Below are positions 1 to 10,144 of a DNA stretch of 64,000 nucleotides, piece by piece. The notes below the pieces were generated by a model. It saw only the letters and a list, made by a program, of their open reading frames with translations. It did not search any database and was not told where the DNA came from. Source of the stretch: Acidobacteriota bacterium. GTDB lineage: Bacteria; Acidobacteriota; Vicinamibacteria; Fen-336. The position numbers and the translations under genes are program-made. The stretch is taken from NCBI GenBank assembly GCA_022340585.1, contig JAJDNS010000061.1:47957-111956 (forward strand), in the 5' to 3' direction. Each line of letters opens with the position of its first letter. Positions within the stretch are counted from its first letter, which is position 1.

Positions 1-2
1 AC

Positions 3-317
3 GCCATGGACAAGCTCCTGCGGCAGGCCCAGCGCCAGCAGCAGAAACGGCGCGAACGCAGGGGCCCGTCCACGGCCCGGCGGCCGTCTGCTCCCCCACC
101 GACCGGGGCCCGCCCCGACGAGGACGACGCCGAGGCCCCGCGGATCATCCGCAATCGCCGCCGGGCGGTGAAGCCGATGACCCTCGACGAGGCCACCCTC
201 GAGCTGGAGTCCCGGGCGGAGGGCGTGCTCGTGTTCCGTGACGCGAAGACCGAGCGGATGCGGATCCTCTATCGTCGGGAGGACGGGAACCTGGGGCTCA
301 TCGAGCCCGAGGCCTGA
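3..317 (+). CDS. hpf: Ribosome hibernation promoting factor (long HPF), C-terminal part; truncated by window start
   Basis: C-terminal S30AE motif IIRNRRRAVKPMTLDEATLELESRAEGVLVFRDAKTERMRILYRREDGNLGLIEP; frame open to window edge. Confidence 0.85.
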   Translation, partial: AMDKLLRQAQRQQQKRRERRGPSTARRPSAPPPTGARPDEDDAEAPRIIRNRRRAVKPMTLDEATLELESRAEGVLVFRDAKTERMRILYRREDGNLGLIEPEA

Positions 318-1501
318 TGCCCGGCCGCGCGAAGCGGGGCGAGGACCCGCTGCCACTGGCCGCGGCGGAGGGGCCGGGCGTGCCGGTGGCGGAGATGCTC
401 GACGAGGGCGCGGCGAGCCTGCGGCTCGAGCTCGTGGCCGGGCAGGTCGGACTCGACCACCGCGTGCACCTGGCTCGGGTCCAGCGCCCGGGCCTGGCCC
501 TCACCGGCTACACCGACTACATCAGCTACGGCCGGGTCCAGATCGTGGGCAGCAGCGAGATCGGCTACCTCCACAAGCTGGCCCCGCGCCGCCGCTCGGC
601 CATCCTGGCCAAGCTGTGCCGCTGCCGGATCACGTGCTTCGTGGTGACGAAGGCCCTCGCCCCGCCCCCGGAGCTGCTCGAGGCCGCCGGAGCGGCGGGG
701 ATCCCTGTCCTCACCTCTTCCCTCGAGTCGACGAAGTTCATCAAGCTCATGTCCGCGTTCCTCGAGGATCGCCTGGCCACGCGCCTTCACCTCCACGGGG
801 TGCTCCTCGACGTCTTTGGCGTCGGGTCGCTGATCCTGGGAGACAGCGGGATCGGGAAGTCCGAGTGCGCCCTCGACCTGATCGACCGGGGGCACCGGCT
901 CGTGGCCGACGACGTCGTCGCGATCAAGAGGATGGGCGACCTCCTCGTGGGGGCCTCGCCGGACCTGACCCGCTACCACATGGAGCTGCGCGGTCTCGGG
1001 ATCCTGAACATCCGGGACATGTACGGTGTCTCGTCCATCAGCCTGTCCAAGCAGATCGGGCTGGTGATCCAGCTCGAGCGCTGGCAGGAAGGACAGGAGT
1101 ACGATCGGCTGGGGCTGGCCGACGAGACCTTCATGATCCTGGGGATCGAGAGGCCCCTCGTCCGCATGCCGGTGGCCCCGGCCCGGAACATCGCGCTCCT
1201 CGTCGAGGTGGCGGCGCGCAACCAGCTGCTCCGCAGGGGCGGCTATGATGCCGGTCGCCGCTTCGTCGAGCGGGTCGATGCCATGGTGGGCCCCCCGGAG
1301 CGAAAGAAGACGGTGAAGCGACGCGCCAAGGGCACGTCGTCGCCGAGGGCTCGTGCCCTTGGCCAGGGCAGCCGGCCGAAGGCCGGTAGCGGTCCCGCCA
1401 AGGGCTCCTCGTCGCCGAGGGCTCGCGCCCTTGGCCAGAGCAGCCGGCCGAAGGCCGGTAGCGGTCCCCGCCGGAAGGCCGCGCCGAGGAAGCGATCATG
1501 A
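317..1501 (+). CDS. hprK: HPr kinase/phosphorylase with extra C-terminal 24-aa tandem repeat
   Basis: Walker A GDSGIGKSECALDLI, HprK signature region; sits in hpf-hprK-rapZ-EIIA-ptsH-ptsI order. Confidence 0.92.
   Translation: MPGRAKRGEDPLPLAAAEGPGVPVAEMLDEGAASLRLELVAGQVGLDHRVHLARVQRPGLALTGYTDYISYGRVQIVGSSEIGYLHKLAPRRRSAILAKLCRCRITCFVVTKALAPPPELLEAAGAAGIPVLTSSLESTKFIKLMSAFLEDRLATRLHLHGVLLDVFGVGSLILGDSGIGKSECALDLIDRGHRLVADDVVAIKRMGDLLVGASPDLTRYHMELRGLGILNIRDMYGVSSISLSKQIGLVIQLERWQEGQEYDRLGLADETFMILGIERPLVRMPVAPARNIALLVEVAARNQLLRRGGYDAGRRFVERVDAMVGPPERKKTVKRRAKGTSSPRARALGQGSRPKAGSGPAKGSSSPRARALGQSSRPKAGSGPRRKAAPRKRS
1325..1468 (+). repeat. Two tandem 72-bp units of a double-hairpin repeat family, in frame in hprK
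   Basis: Units 1325-1396 and 1397-1468 nearly identical; encode AKGTSSPRARALGQGSRPKAGSGP / AKGSSSPRARALGQSSRPKAGSGP. Confidence 0.9.
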
Positions 1502-2376
1502 GCCGGCCGGAGGTCGAGGGGCCGCAGCTCCTGGTGATCACCGGCCTGTCGGGCTCGGGGAAGACCCACGTCTCCCGAGCCCTCGAGGACGTGGGCTGGT
1601 CCTGCGTGGACAACCTGCCCACGGCGATGGTGCCCGCGTTCGCGGAGCACATCGAGCGCTCGCCCGAGCTGCGTCGCTCGGCGCTCGTCGTCGACGTGAG
1701 GGAGCGGGGGTTCCCGGACGCCTTTCCGCCCGTGTACCGTGACCTGAAGCCGGACTCCCTGACCACCAGCCTGCTCTTTCTCGAAGCCGACGACCGAACG
1801 CTGGTGCGCCGCTTCAGCGAGACCCGCCGTCCCCACCCCTTCTCCGGAGGAGACGCAGCAATCGAGGGAATTCGCGCCGAGCGCGAGGCCCTGCGGCCCA
1901 TCCGGAAGATGGCGGACCTGATCCTCGACACGTCGCGGTTGACGGTGCATCAGCTGCGCGACTACGTGCGGGAGCGCTACGACGTCCGGGTCGCGGGCAA
2001 CCAGATGGTGGTGTCGGTCCTGTCGTTCGGGTTCAAGTACGGTGTGCCCGCCGAGGCCGACATGGTCTTCGACGCCCGCTTCCTCCCCAACCCGAACTTC
2101 GTGCCGCGCCTCAAGCGGCTGACCGGGGGGGACGCCCGGGTGGTGCGCTATCTGAACGCTCAACCCGACACCGGGACCTTTCTCCGCCGGATCCTGTCCC
2201 TGGTGCGCTTCGTGCTGCCTCGTCACGAGGCGGAGGGGCGTACCTACGTGACCATCGCGGTGGGGTGCACCGGAGGACGCCACCGGTCGGTGATGCTCGC
2301 CAACGAGGTGGGGGCGGCGGTCGAGAAGAAGGGATACGTGGTGCGGGTGTACCACCGGGACGTGAAGGAGGGGTGA
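1498..2376 (+). CDS. rapZ: RapZ/YvcJ-type nucleotide-binding protein
   Basis: LLVITGLSGSGKTHVSRALEDVGWSCVDNLP; C-terminal VGCTGGRHRSV; ATGA overlap with hprK. Confidence 0.92.
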   Translation: MSRPEVEGPQLLVITGLSGSGKTHVSRALEDVGWSCVDNLPTAMVPAFAEHIERSPELRRSALVVDVRERGFPDAFPPVYRDLKPDSLTTSLLFLEADDRTLVRRFSETRRPHPFSGGDAAIEGIRAEREALRPIRKMADLILDTSRLTVHQLRDYVRERYDVRVAGNQMVVSVLSFGFKYGVPAEADMVFDARFLPNPNFVPRLKRLTGGDARVVRYLNAQPDTGTFLRRILSLVRFVLPRHEAEGRTYVTIAVGCTGGRHRSVMLANEVGAAVEKKGYVVRVYHRDVKEG

Positions 2377-2380
2377 GAGG

Positions 2381-2779
2381 ATGATCGGCATCGTCGTGGT
2401 GACGCACGGCCGGGTCGCCGAGGAGCTGGTCAACGCCGCCCGCACCATCGTGGGAGAGATCCCGGCCATCGTCGCGGTCTCGATCGGCTGGGGGGACGAC
2501 CCCGCCGCCGCCAACGCGGCCATCGAGAAGGGACTCGAGGACGTGGGAGCGGGAGAGGCCCTGATCCTCACCGACATGTTCGGGGGCACCCCGACGAACC
2601 TGAGCCTGCCCTACCTGTCGGCGGAGGTGGAGATCGTCACCGGGGTCAACCTGCCCATGCTCATCAAGGCGAGCGGTCTGCGGGAGGGGGTGCTGCCCCA
2701 CGTGGCGCGCCAGATCCGGGACCAGGGCAAGGACGCGATCTACGTGGCGAGCGAGATCCTGGAGGATCGGGCGCGGTGA
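2381..2779 (+). CDS. PTS EIIA component, mannose family
   Basis: MIGIVVVTHGRVAEELV with active His; DMFGGTPTNLSL. Confidence 0.9.
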   Translation: MIGIVVVTHGRVAEELVNAARTIVGEIPAIVAVSIGWGDDPAAANAAIEKGLEDVGAGEALILTDMFGGTPTNLSLPYLSAEVEIVTGVNLPMLIKASGLREGVLPHVARQIRDQGKDAIYVASEILEDRAR

Positions 2780-3045
2780 CCCGACGAACGGTGAAGATCC
2801 AGAACCGCCTGGGGCTGCACGCGCGAGCCGCCGCGCGCTTCGTGCACACCGCCGCGCGGTACCAGGCCCGGGTGACCGCGGGCCGGGACGGACGGGTGAT
2901 GGACGGCAAGTCCATCCTCGGGATCCTCCTGCTCGGGGCGTCCCGGGGAACGACCATCGAGATCACCGCGGACGGTGAGGACGAGGTCGAGGCGGTCGAG
3001 GCCCTCGTCGCCCTCGTCGAGGGCAACTTCGGAGAGGTCGAGTGA
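2776..3045 (+). CDS. ptsH: Phosphocarrier protein HPr
   Basis: NRLGLHARAAARFV (His15 site) and DGKSILGILLL (Ser46 site). Confidence 0.92.
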   Translation: MTRRTVKIQNRLGLHARAAARFVHTAARYQARVTAGRDGRVMDGKSILGILLLGASRGTTIEITADGEDEVEAVEALVALVEGNFGEVE

Positions 3046-4787
3046 GCAGGCTCCAGGGAACCGCGGTGTCGCCGGGCATCGCGGTGGGACGGGCACTGGT
3101 CGTGGAGCGGGATGCCGCGCCGGTCTTCCGCCTCTCCCTCGAGCCGGGGGCGGTCGCCGGCGAGGTGGCCCGGCTGGAGACCGCCCTCGAAGGGTCGCGG
3201 GAGCAGCTCCGGGCGGTGAAGGACCGGCTCTCCCGCGAGGTTGGGACGCCGCACGCCTACATCTTCGACGCCCACCTGCTCATGCTCGACGACCCTCTCC
3301 TGCGCGCGCGGGCGGTGGAGGTGGTCGAGACCGAGCGGGTGAACGCGGAGTGGGCCCTCCGGACGGTGTCGGAGGAGCTGCACGATCTGTTCGACCAGTT
3401 CTCGGACGAGTACCTCCGGGAGCGGAGCACCGACCTCGACGACGTCATCGGACGCGTCCAGCTGAACCTGCGGGGCTCGCCGGATGCGCCGTCGCTGGAG
3501 CGCCTGCCGGGTCCGGTCATCCTGGTGGCCAGTGACCTCGCCCCCTCCGAGGCGGCCGAGCTGGACTGGGAGAAGGTCCTGGCGGTGGCGACGGACGTGG
3601 GCTCCTCGACCTATCACACCGCGATCATCGCCCGCTCCCTGGGCATCCCGGCAGTGGTGGGGCTGAAGGACGCCACCCGGCGCACGCCCTCCGGGAGCCT
3701 GGTGGTTGTGGACGGTACCCACGGCGAGGTCGTCGTGGACCCATCAGAGTCCACGCTCGAGGAGCTCCGCGTCGCCCAGGAGGAGTACCGCCTCGAGGAC
3801 GAGCGCCTGCGCACGACCCGCGAGCTTCCGGCCCGCACCGACGACGGGGTGGAGGTCCGACTCGAGGCGAACGTCGAGTTCCTCGAGGAGGCGGCCACGG
3901 GCCGGCTGTACGGCGCCCAGGGCATCGGGCTCTTCCGCTCCGAGTACCTCCTGGGGCGCGGGCTGCCCTGGCCCACCGAGGAGCAGCAGCTCGACGTCTA
4001 CCGACGGCTCATGGAGCAGATGCACCCCCACCCGGTCACCGTCCGCACCTGGGACATCGGCCTCGAGGCCCTGGGCTCGAGGGGCCCCTCCAGCCCCAAT
4101 CCGGCCCTGGGCGAGCGCGCCTTGCGCCTGCTCCGACGGTCGCCGGAACCCTTCCGGGTTCAGCTCCGGGCACTCCTGCGCGCCGGGGAGCACGGGCCGG
4201 TGCGGATCATGTTCCCCTTCGTCGGGGGGGTCGGCGACCTGCATCTCGCCCTCGCCCTCCTCGAGGAGGCGCGGGAAGAGCTCCGTCGGGCCGGCGTGCC
4301 CTTCCGGGAGGACGTGCCGGTGGGGATCAACCTCGAGGTGCCCAGCGCCGCGGTCGTGGCCGACCTCCTCGCACCGGAGGTGGACTTCTTCAGCGTCGGG
4401 ACGAACGACCTCATCCAGTACCTGCTCGCGGTGGACCGGACCGACCCCCGGGTCTCCGGCCTGTACGAGCCGCTCCACCCCGCGGTGATGAGGACCCTCG
4501 CGCAGATCGCGACGGCGGCGCGGGCCCACGAGCGTCCCCTGTCCGTCTGCGGTGAGATGGCCGGCCAGCCCCTCGAGGCCGTTCTGCTGGTGGGGCTCGG
4601 CTTTCGCGAGCTCTCCATGGCCCCCACCGCGATTCCCCGGGTCAAGGAGGCGGTGCGGGCGGTCCGCGAGGTCGACGCCCGGCGGCTCGCGGAGCACTGT
4701 CTCTCGCTGCGCACCTGCGACGACATCGTCCGGTTCGTGCGCCAGGAGCTCCCGGAGGCCGCGGCGAGCTCGAGGGAGCCGGCCTAG
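3042..4787 (+). CDS. ptsI: PTS enzyme I (phosphoenolpyruvate-protein phosphotransferase)
   Basis: [46 protein letters not shown]. Confidence 0.93.
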   Translation: MSRLQGTAVSPGIAVGRALVVERDAAPVFRLSLEPGAVAGEVARLETALEGSREQLRAVKDRLSREVGTPHAYIFDAHLLMLDDPLLRARAVEVVETERVNAEWALRTVSEELHDLFDQFSDEYLRERSTDLDDVIGRVQLNLRGSPDAPSLERLPGPVILVASDLAPSEAAELDWEKVLAVATDVGSSTYHTAIIARSLGIPAVVGLKDATRRTPSGSLVVVDGTHGEVVVDPSESTLEELRVAQEEYRLEDERLRTTRELPARTDDGVEVRLEANVEFLEEAATGRLYGAQGIGLFRSEYLLGRGLPWPTEEQQLDVYRRLMEQMHPHPVTVRTWDIGLEALGSRGPSSPNPALGERALRLLRRSPEPFRVQLRALLRAGEHGPVRIMFPFVGGVGDLHLALALLEEAREELRRAGVPFREDVPVGINLEVPSAAVVADLLAPEVDFFSVGTNDLIQYLLAVDRTDPRVSGLYEPLHPAVMRTLAQIATAARAHERPLSVCGEMAGQPLEAVLLVGLGFRELSMAPTAIPRVKEAVRAVREVDARRLAEHCLSLRTCDDIVRFVRQELPEAAASSREPA

Positions 4788-6964
4788 TACCGCGCCAGGT
4801 CCCGGATGGCCCTGGCGAGGTCGCCGACCTGGGGCAGGATCGCTTCCTCCAGGACCGGGTGGTAGCCCACGAAGGTGTCGAGGGCAGCCACCCGTCTGAC
4901 CGGCGCGTCGAGGTACTCGAACAGCTCCTCCCCGATCCGCGCGGCGATCTCCGCACCGTAGCCCCAGGACCGGGCGTCCTCGTGTGCCACCACGACCTTG
5001 CCCGTCTTCCGAACGCTGGCGGCGATGGCCTCCCAGTCGTAGGGGCTCAGGGTGCGCAGATCCAGGATCTCGACGTCGATTCCGTCGACAGCCGCCTGCT
5101 TCGCGGCCACCTGGGAGCGGTGGACGAGGGCGCCGTACGTGACGAGGGTCAGGTCCCGGCCTTCTCGGACGCGTGCGGCCCGGCCGAAGGGGATCATGTG
5201 GTCGGGACCCGGGTAGGCGCCCTTGTTGTGGACCTGCCGGTAGAGGTGCTTGTGCTCCAGGAAGAGGACGGGGTCCTCGCAGCGGATCGCGGTGCGGAGG
5301 AGTCCGTTGGCGTCCTGGGCGTTCGAGGGGATCACGACCCGAAGACCCGGGGTGTGGGTGAAGAGGACCTCGCCGCACTGGCTGTGGTAGACCCCTCCGC
5401 CCTGGAGATAGCCACCGTAGGTCACGCGGACGACCACCGGACAGGAGAAGGCGCCGTTCGAGCGCCAGCGGACGAGGGCCAGCTCGTTGCGGATCTGCAT
5501 GAACGCAGGCCAGATGTAGTCGAAGAACTGGACCTCGACCACCGGCTTGAGGCCACGCACCGCCATCCCGATCCCGCGGCCGACGATGGCCGCCTCGGCC
5601 AGCGGGGTGTTGTAGACGCGCCGGGAGCCGTGGCGGCGCTGGAGGCCGTGAGTGACCTTGAAGACCCCGCCCTTGCCCTTGACCTCGTCCAGGCTGGCCT
5701 CGCGGGAGCAGTCGGCCACGTCCTCACCGAGGACGACGACCCGCGGGTCGCGGGTCATCTCGTCGTGGAGGCACGCGTTGAGCAGGTCCACCGTCGTCTT
5801 GGGAGGCCCGTCGAGGGCGGGCTCGCTCGCGAAGGCGGCCGAGCACGGGTCCACGGTCTCGGAGTAGACGTGGCGGGTCACGCTCGCAGGGTCCGGAGCG
5901 GGGGCCGCGAGGGCGGCGTCGGTCGCCGCCGCCACCTCCCGGTCGACGGCCTCGCGCAGGCCGGCCAGCTCTCCCTCGGTGGCGAAGCCCTCGGTCTGGA
6001 GCAGCTGGGGAAAGGTGGTGAGAGGATCGCGCCGGGCGTCGGCCTCGCGCTCCGAGGCCGGCCGGTACTGGGCCTCGTTGTCGGAGAGGGAATGGGAGTA
6101 GGGTCGGATCACCTTCGCGTGGACCAGGGCGGGCCCTTGCCGCGACCGGCACCAGGCCGCCGCCTCGCTCAGGACGCCGAGGCTGGCCACCGGGTCACAC
6201 CCGTCGACCTCCCGCACCAGGAGGTTCGGGAACGAGCGGAGGAGTCTCGAGATGCTCCCGCCCGGCGTCTGGACCTCCACCGGAACGGAGATGGCGTAGC
6301 CGTTGTCCTGGATCAGGTACAGGACGGGGAGGCGCAGGTTCGTGGAGGCGCTGATGCTCTCCCAGAACTCACCCTCGGAGGTCGTTCCCTCTCCCGCCGA
6401 GCAGAGGACCACCTCGTCGGTGGCGAAGGCCGGGGGGGGAGCCTCGGGGACGAGCCCGGCGGCGAGGTGACGCCCCCCTTCGGCACACCCCACGGCCTGG
6501 ACGAACTGCGTTCCGGTGGGTGACGACGTCGTGATCACGTGGCGGCCGGGATGCCCCCAGTGCGAGGGCATCTGCCGCCCCCCCGAGCTCGGGTCGTCCT
6601 TCGAGCCCACCGCCCCGAGCAGCATCTCGAAGGGGGTCATCCCCAGCTGGAGGAGGAGAGCGCGGTCGCGGTAGTAGGGGCAGAACCAGTCGTGGGCGGG
6701 CCGGAGGACCATCCCCGCCGCTACCTGGACGGCCTCGTGACCGGCGCCGCTGATCTGGAAGAAGGCGCGGTTCTGACGCTTGAGCTGGATCTCCTTGTCG
6801 TCGATCCGCCGGGAGAGGTACATCGTTCGGTAGATCGAGAGCAGCGTCTCGCGGTTGAGACGGAGCCGACGCTCGACCGACGGTGATGCCAAACTCTCTC
6901 CTCGGGAACACTCCGCCCCGGGACCGCGGCGGGCGGGACAATTGGGCCATTTTACTCCAGCCAC
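4784..6964 (-). CDS. Fused E1 alpha-beta subunit of a 2-oxoacid dehydrogenase (pyruvate / branched-chain type)
   Basis: N-terminal E1 alpha (ThDP domain, [36 protein letters not shown]) and C-terminal E1 beta ([40 protein letters not shown]) in one ORF. Confidence 0.88.
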   Translation of the reverse strand: MAGVKWPNCPARRGPGAECSRGESLASPSVERRLRLNRETLLSIYRTMYLSRRIDDKEIQLKRQNRAFFQISGAGHEAVQVAAGMVLRPAHDWFCPYYRDRALLLQLGMTPFEMLLGAVGSKDDPSSGGRQMPSHWGHPGRHVITTSSPTGTQFVQAVGCAEGGRHLAAGLVPEAPPPAFATDEVVLCSAGEGTTSEGEFWESISASTNLRLPVLYLIQDNGYAISVPVEVQTPGGSISRLLRSFPNLLVREVDGCDPVASLGVLSEAAAWCRSRQGPALVHAKVIRPYSHSLSDNEAQYRPASEREADARRDPLTTFPQLLQTEGFATEGELAGLREAVDREVAAATDAALAAPAPDPASVTRHVYSETVDPCSAAFASEPALDGPPKTTVDLLNACLHDEMTRDPRVVVLGEDVADCSREASLDEVKGKGGVFKVTHGLQRRHGSRRVYNTPLAEAAIVGRGIGMAVRGLKPVVEVQFFDYIWPAFMQIRNELALVRWRSNGAFSCPVVVRVTYGGYLQGGGVYHSQCGEVLFTHTPGLRVVIPSNAQDANGLLRTAIRCEDPVLFLEHKHLYRQVHNKGAYPGPDHMIPFGRAARVREGRDLTLVTYGALVHRSQVAAKQAAVDGIDVEILDLRTLSPYDWEAIAASVRKTGKVVVAHEDARSWGYGAEIAARIGEELFEYLDAPVRRVAALDTFVGYHPVLEEAILPQVGDLARAIRDLARY

Positions 6965-7130
6965 CCGAATGGGGCCAGGCTCTCGCGGTGTGATCTCCTC
7001 CGTCGGGGCGGTGATCGCGCCGCCTTCCGTCCCCCGTTCCGGTGCTCTTTCCGCCCTATCCCCCCGGTCCTCTCTCTCTCCCTCCAGGCCGCGCGGGACG
7101 GCGGCGCCCCTCGTGCACCCCCTCCCCGAC

Positions 7131-8345
7131 TCAGGGCCTCAGCAGGGCCCAGAGGAAGCGGGGGCCGAAGGCGGTCCGGGCAGGGACGAAGTCGCCGGCG
7201 ATGCCGACCAGCCGGTCGGCGAGGTCAGGACGCCGCTCCAGGCGCCGGGCCAGGAGGTTTGCCGCGTCGGGCCAGCCCACCGCGACCTGCAGGAGGCGGT
7301 TGAAGCGGAACTTGTCGCGGGTGGCGGCGCGCCGGGCACTCTCGTAGCCTCCCAGGCGCTCGGGGAGGGCGCGGTCTCGGGCGTCCAGGGCCTGGGAGAT
7401 GGCCCGGGCGGCGATCTCGGCCGTTCGCAGGGCGAGGGTGATGCCTTCTCCGGTGAAGGGATCGTAGAAGCCGGCGGCGTCGCCGACGAGAAGGGCTCCG
7501 GGGGCGGCGACCGCCCGCGCTTCCACCGCCAGGGGCCCAACGGCCCGCGGGGTCTCGACGAGGCGGCCTCGCTCCAGGCGCTCCCAGAGGCGGGGCCAGC
7601 GGTGCCGCAGGGCGTCGCGGTAGAAGCCCTCGAGGTTTCCCCCCGCGGACGCCATCTCGCGCTGGTGGAGGACGAAGGCCACGTTGGCGAGGGTGGCGGA
7701 CAGCGGGGCGACCCCGCAGTAGCCCCCGCCGCCGACGTGCATCTCGCCGTGGTCCCCCAGGCCCTCGACGCCCTCCCAGTACCCCCGGACCGCGAAGCGG
7801 CGCAGGCGGTGATGAAGCCGCCCGAGGTGGAGGCGCGCGGCGACGACGCTGTGGCGCCCATCTGCCCCGACGACGAGGCGCGCGGTCCACCGGCGGCAGG
7901 AGCCGTCCCGGCCCTCCGCCTCGACCCCCTCGACGCCCTCGGCTCGCCGCAGCAGCCCGGTCACCCGGGTCCCCTCGTGGACCTCGGCGCCCTCCGCGCG
8001 GGCCTGGGCGAGCAGCGCCGTGTCGAGGTCCCGGCGCCGGGCGGCAAAGCCGCGCCGATCCCGGGAGTAGCGTCCCTGGAAGCTCGTCCCATCGGGCGAG
8101 GTCAGCTGCATCCCGCCGAGGGGGTGGGGGTGGAGCTGGCCCACCCGCTCCGCCGCGCCCATGGCCTCGAGAAGGGGCCAGGCTTGCGGCGACGCCGCCT
8201 CTCCACAGACCTTGTCCCGAGGAAAGCGAGCGGCGTCGAAGAGGACCACGTCGTGTCCGCGCTGGCACAGGAAGCAGGCGAGGGCCGAGCCCGCGGGACC
8301 TCCCCCGACGATGGCCACGTCGCGTCTCCCCGAGCCCGTTTCCAC
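7131..8345 (-). CDS. FAD-dependent oxidoreductase (geranylgeranyl-reductase-like), GTG start
   Basis: [55 protein letters not shown]. Confidence 0.85.
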   Translation of the reverse strand: METGSGRRDVAIVGGGPAGSALACFLCQRGHDVVLFDAARFPRDKVCGEAASPQAWPLLEAMGAAERVGQLHPHPLGGMQLTSPDGTSFQGRYSRDRRGFAARRRDLDTALLAQARAEGAEVHEGTRVTGLLRRAEGVEGVEAEGRDGSCRRWTARLVVGADGRHSVVAARLHLGRLHHRLRRFAVRGYWEGVEGLGDHGEMHVGGGGYCGVAPLSATLANVAFVLHQREMASAGGNLEGFYRDALRHRWPRLWERLERGRLVETPRAVGPLAVEARAVAAPGALLVGDAAGFYDPFTGEGITLALRTAEIAARAISQALDARDRALPERLGGYESARRAATRDKFRFNRLLQVAVGWPDAANLLARRLERRPDLADRLVGIAGDFVPARTAFGPRFLWALLRP

Positions 8346-8347
8346 GG

Positions 8348-9031
8348 TCAGGACCTCTCGGGGCGGCTGGCGACGGCCAGAAGGCGATACGGGAAGCAGC
8401 GTTGGAGCCGGACGTGGGAGATCCCGGCCTCCTCGAAGGCGACGCGGAGCTCCGAGGGACGGAAGCCTCGACGGACGGAGACGAGACCGTCGTTCACGCT
8501 CACCGGGCTCCGGAAGAGGAGTGGAAAGACGGCCTCGCCGAAGAGGTGGGGCACCACGGCGCGGTGGAGGTCGCTCACCACCAGGGCGCGCCGGGCCAGG
8601 CGATAGAGGCGCCGCAGGAGCGGGGCCACGTCGTCGAAATGGTGCAGAAGGAGCGAGGCCGTCACGACGTCGAAGGCGGCCTCGGGGAAGGGGAGGGCCC
8701 GCACGTCGGCGACCACCGGGCGCACCTCGGCCGGGACGTCCCGAAGGTGAGCGAGCTTCAAATCCAGGCCGACGGCGAAGACCGTCGAGGGGAGCCGCCG
8801 GAGGAGGAAGGCCGGCTGGTCGCCCGACCCGCAACCGACGTCGAGCAAGGTCCCCCCGGTCTCGAGGTACGGTTGGACCGCGGCCAGGAGACGGTGTCGA
8901 GCCCCGAGCCAGCGATTGACGAGACGCAGGTCCGCCAGGTTCCGGGGAATCTCCGTGTCGGGCACTCCGGCGTCGAGGAGCTCGGGCTCGGTGGACCGCC
9001 GCCGCAGGTCGGGAAGGCGGGGCAGTCTCAA
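8348..9031 (-). CDS. SAM-dependent class I methyltransferase; TTG start overlapping the upstream PKS stop
   Basis: GTLLDVGCGSGDQPAFLLRRLP motif I; ADVRALPFPEAAFDVVTASLLLHHF. Confidence 0.82.
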   Translation of the reverse strand: MRLPRLPDLRRRSTEPELLDAGVPDTEIPRNLADLRLVNRWLGARHRLLAAVQPYLETGGTLLDVGCGSGDQPAFLLRRLPSTVFAVGLDLKLAHLRDVPAEVRPVVADVRALPFPEAAFDVVTASLLLHHFDDVAPLLRRLYRLARRALVVSDLHRAVVPHLFGEAVFPLLFRSPVSVNDGLVSVRRGFRPSELRVAFEEAGISHVRLQRCFPYRLLAVASRPERS

Positions 9032-10095
9032 AGGAACTCGAGCAGCGCCAGCTCGGCGGCGAACCCCGGGCCGAACGCCCCGAGCAGGCCACGGGCGCCG
9101 GGCTCCGGGCGGTGGCGTCGCAGGATCTCGTCCAGCACGAACAGCACGGTCACCGAGCTCATGTTGCCGTGCTCGGCCAGCACCGCCTCGGTGGGGGCGA
9201 GGTCCTCGGGCCCCAGACCCAGGCTGTCGCTCATCACCTCGACGACCTTGCGTCCCCCGGGATGCAGGATCCACCGCTCGATGTCGCTCCGCCCCAGTCC
9301 CAGGGGCGCCAGGAAGGCCTCGACGGCGGGCACGATCTCCCGGCGGACGAAGGGGGCGAGCTCCCGGTCGAGGACGATCTGGAGCCCCTGGTTCCGAAGC
9401 TCGAAGCCCATGAGGTGGGTGGTCCCGGGGAAGAAGATGCTGTCCGCCTCGCCCACGCGGGCGAGGCCCTCTCCGGCCCGCGGGTGGGCGGAGCCGACGA
9501 GAACGGCGGCGGCCCCACCGTCGCCGAAGATCGCGGTGGACACGATGTTCGTTGCCGAGCGATCCCACCGCTGGAAGGTGAGGCTCGACAGCTCCACGGC
9601 GAGGAGGAGGACGACGCGATCGGGGTGGGCCGCGAGGTGATCCCCGACGCGGGCGAGCCCGACGACCCCGCCGGCGCAACCGGCCTCGGTGATGGGCAGT
9701 CGGCCGAGGCGCGGGCCCATGCCGAGGGCGTTGGCCACGTGGGCGTCGACGGCGGGGATCATGAAGCCCGTGCAGGACACGCTGACGACGAAGTCGACGT
9801 CGCTGGGCGCGAGTCCGGCGGCCTCGAGGGTGCGACGAGCGAGGTCGGTGGCCGCGTCGGTGGCGATCTCACGGAACCGGCGGTTTTGCGTCTCGAAGTC
9901 CCCGGGGTGGAAGACCTCCTCGATGGGCACGACGCTGGCGCGCCGCTTCACTCCGGCGGCGGCGAAGACCGAGAGGAGGCGGCGTGAGGTGGCGGCGGGC
10001 TCCTCCTCGAGCCAGTCGCGGACCCACCGCTCCACCACGTCCTGCTCGTAGCGGTGGGGGGGGAGGTAGCGCTCGAGGGCGAGGAGGGTGGCCAT
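9028..10095 (-). CDS. Type III polyketide synthase (chalcone/stilbene synthase-like)
   Basis: Catalytic Cys in EAGCAGGVVGL, His in WILHPGG, Asn in EHGNMSSVTVLFVL. Confidence 0.92.
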   Translation of the reverse strand: MATLLALERYLPPHRYEQDVVERWVRDWLEEEPAATSRRLLSVFAAAGVKRRASVVPIEEVFHPGDFETQNRRFREIATDAATDLARRTLEAAGLAPSDVDFVVSVSCTGFMIPAVDAHVANALGMGPRLGRLPITEAGCAGGVVGLARVGDHLAAHPDRVVLLLAVELSSLTFQRWDRSATNIVSTAIFGDGGAAAVLVGSAHPRAGEGLARVGEADSIFFPGTTHLMGFELRNQGLQIVLDRELAPFVRREIVPAVEAFLAPLGLGRSDIERWILHPGGRKVVEVMSDSLGLGPEDLAPTEAVLAEHGNMSSVTVLFVLDEILRRHRPEPGARGLLGAFGPGFAAELALLEFL

Positions 10096-10102
10096 CGGAC
10101 GG

Positions 10103-10139
10103 CATGGGAATCGCCGCGCGGGGCGGCGATTCCCATGCT
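10103..10139. terminator. Perfect 16-bp-stem, 5-nt-loop hairpin between ssb and the PKS gene
   Basis: GCATGGGAATCGCCGC-gcggg-GCGGCGATTCCCATGC; no T tract, so terminator role is inferred. Confidence 0.6.
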
Positions 10140-10144
10140 GCACG

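Noticed and set aside
269-979. 236-aa minus-strand ORF and similar ORFs antisense to the PTS operon
   Set aside because: Shadow frames of hprK/hpf with artefactual composition.
1325-1468. Possible CRISPR-like repeat
   Set aside because: Only two directly abutting units with no spacers; coding and in frame.
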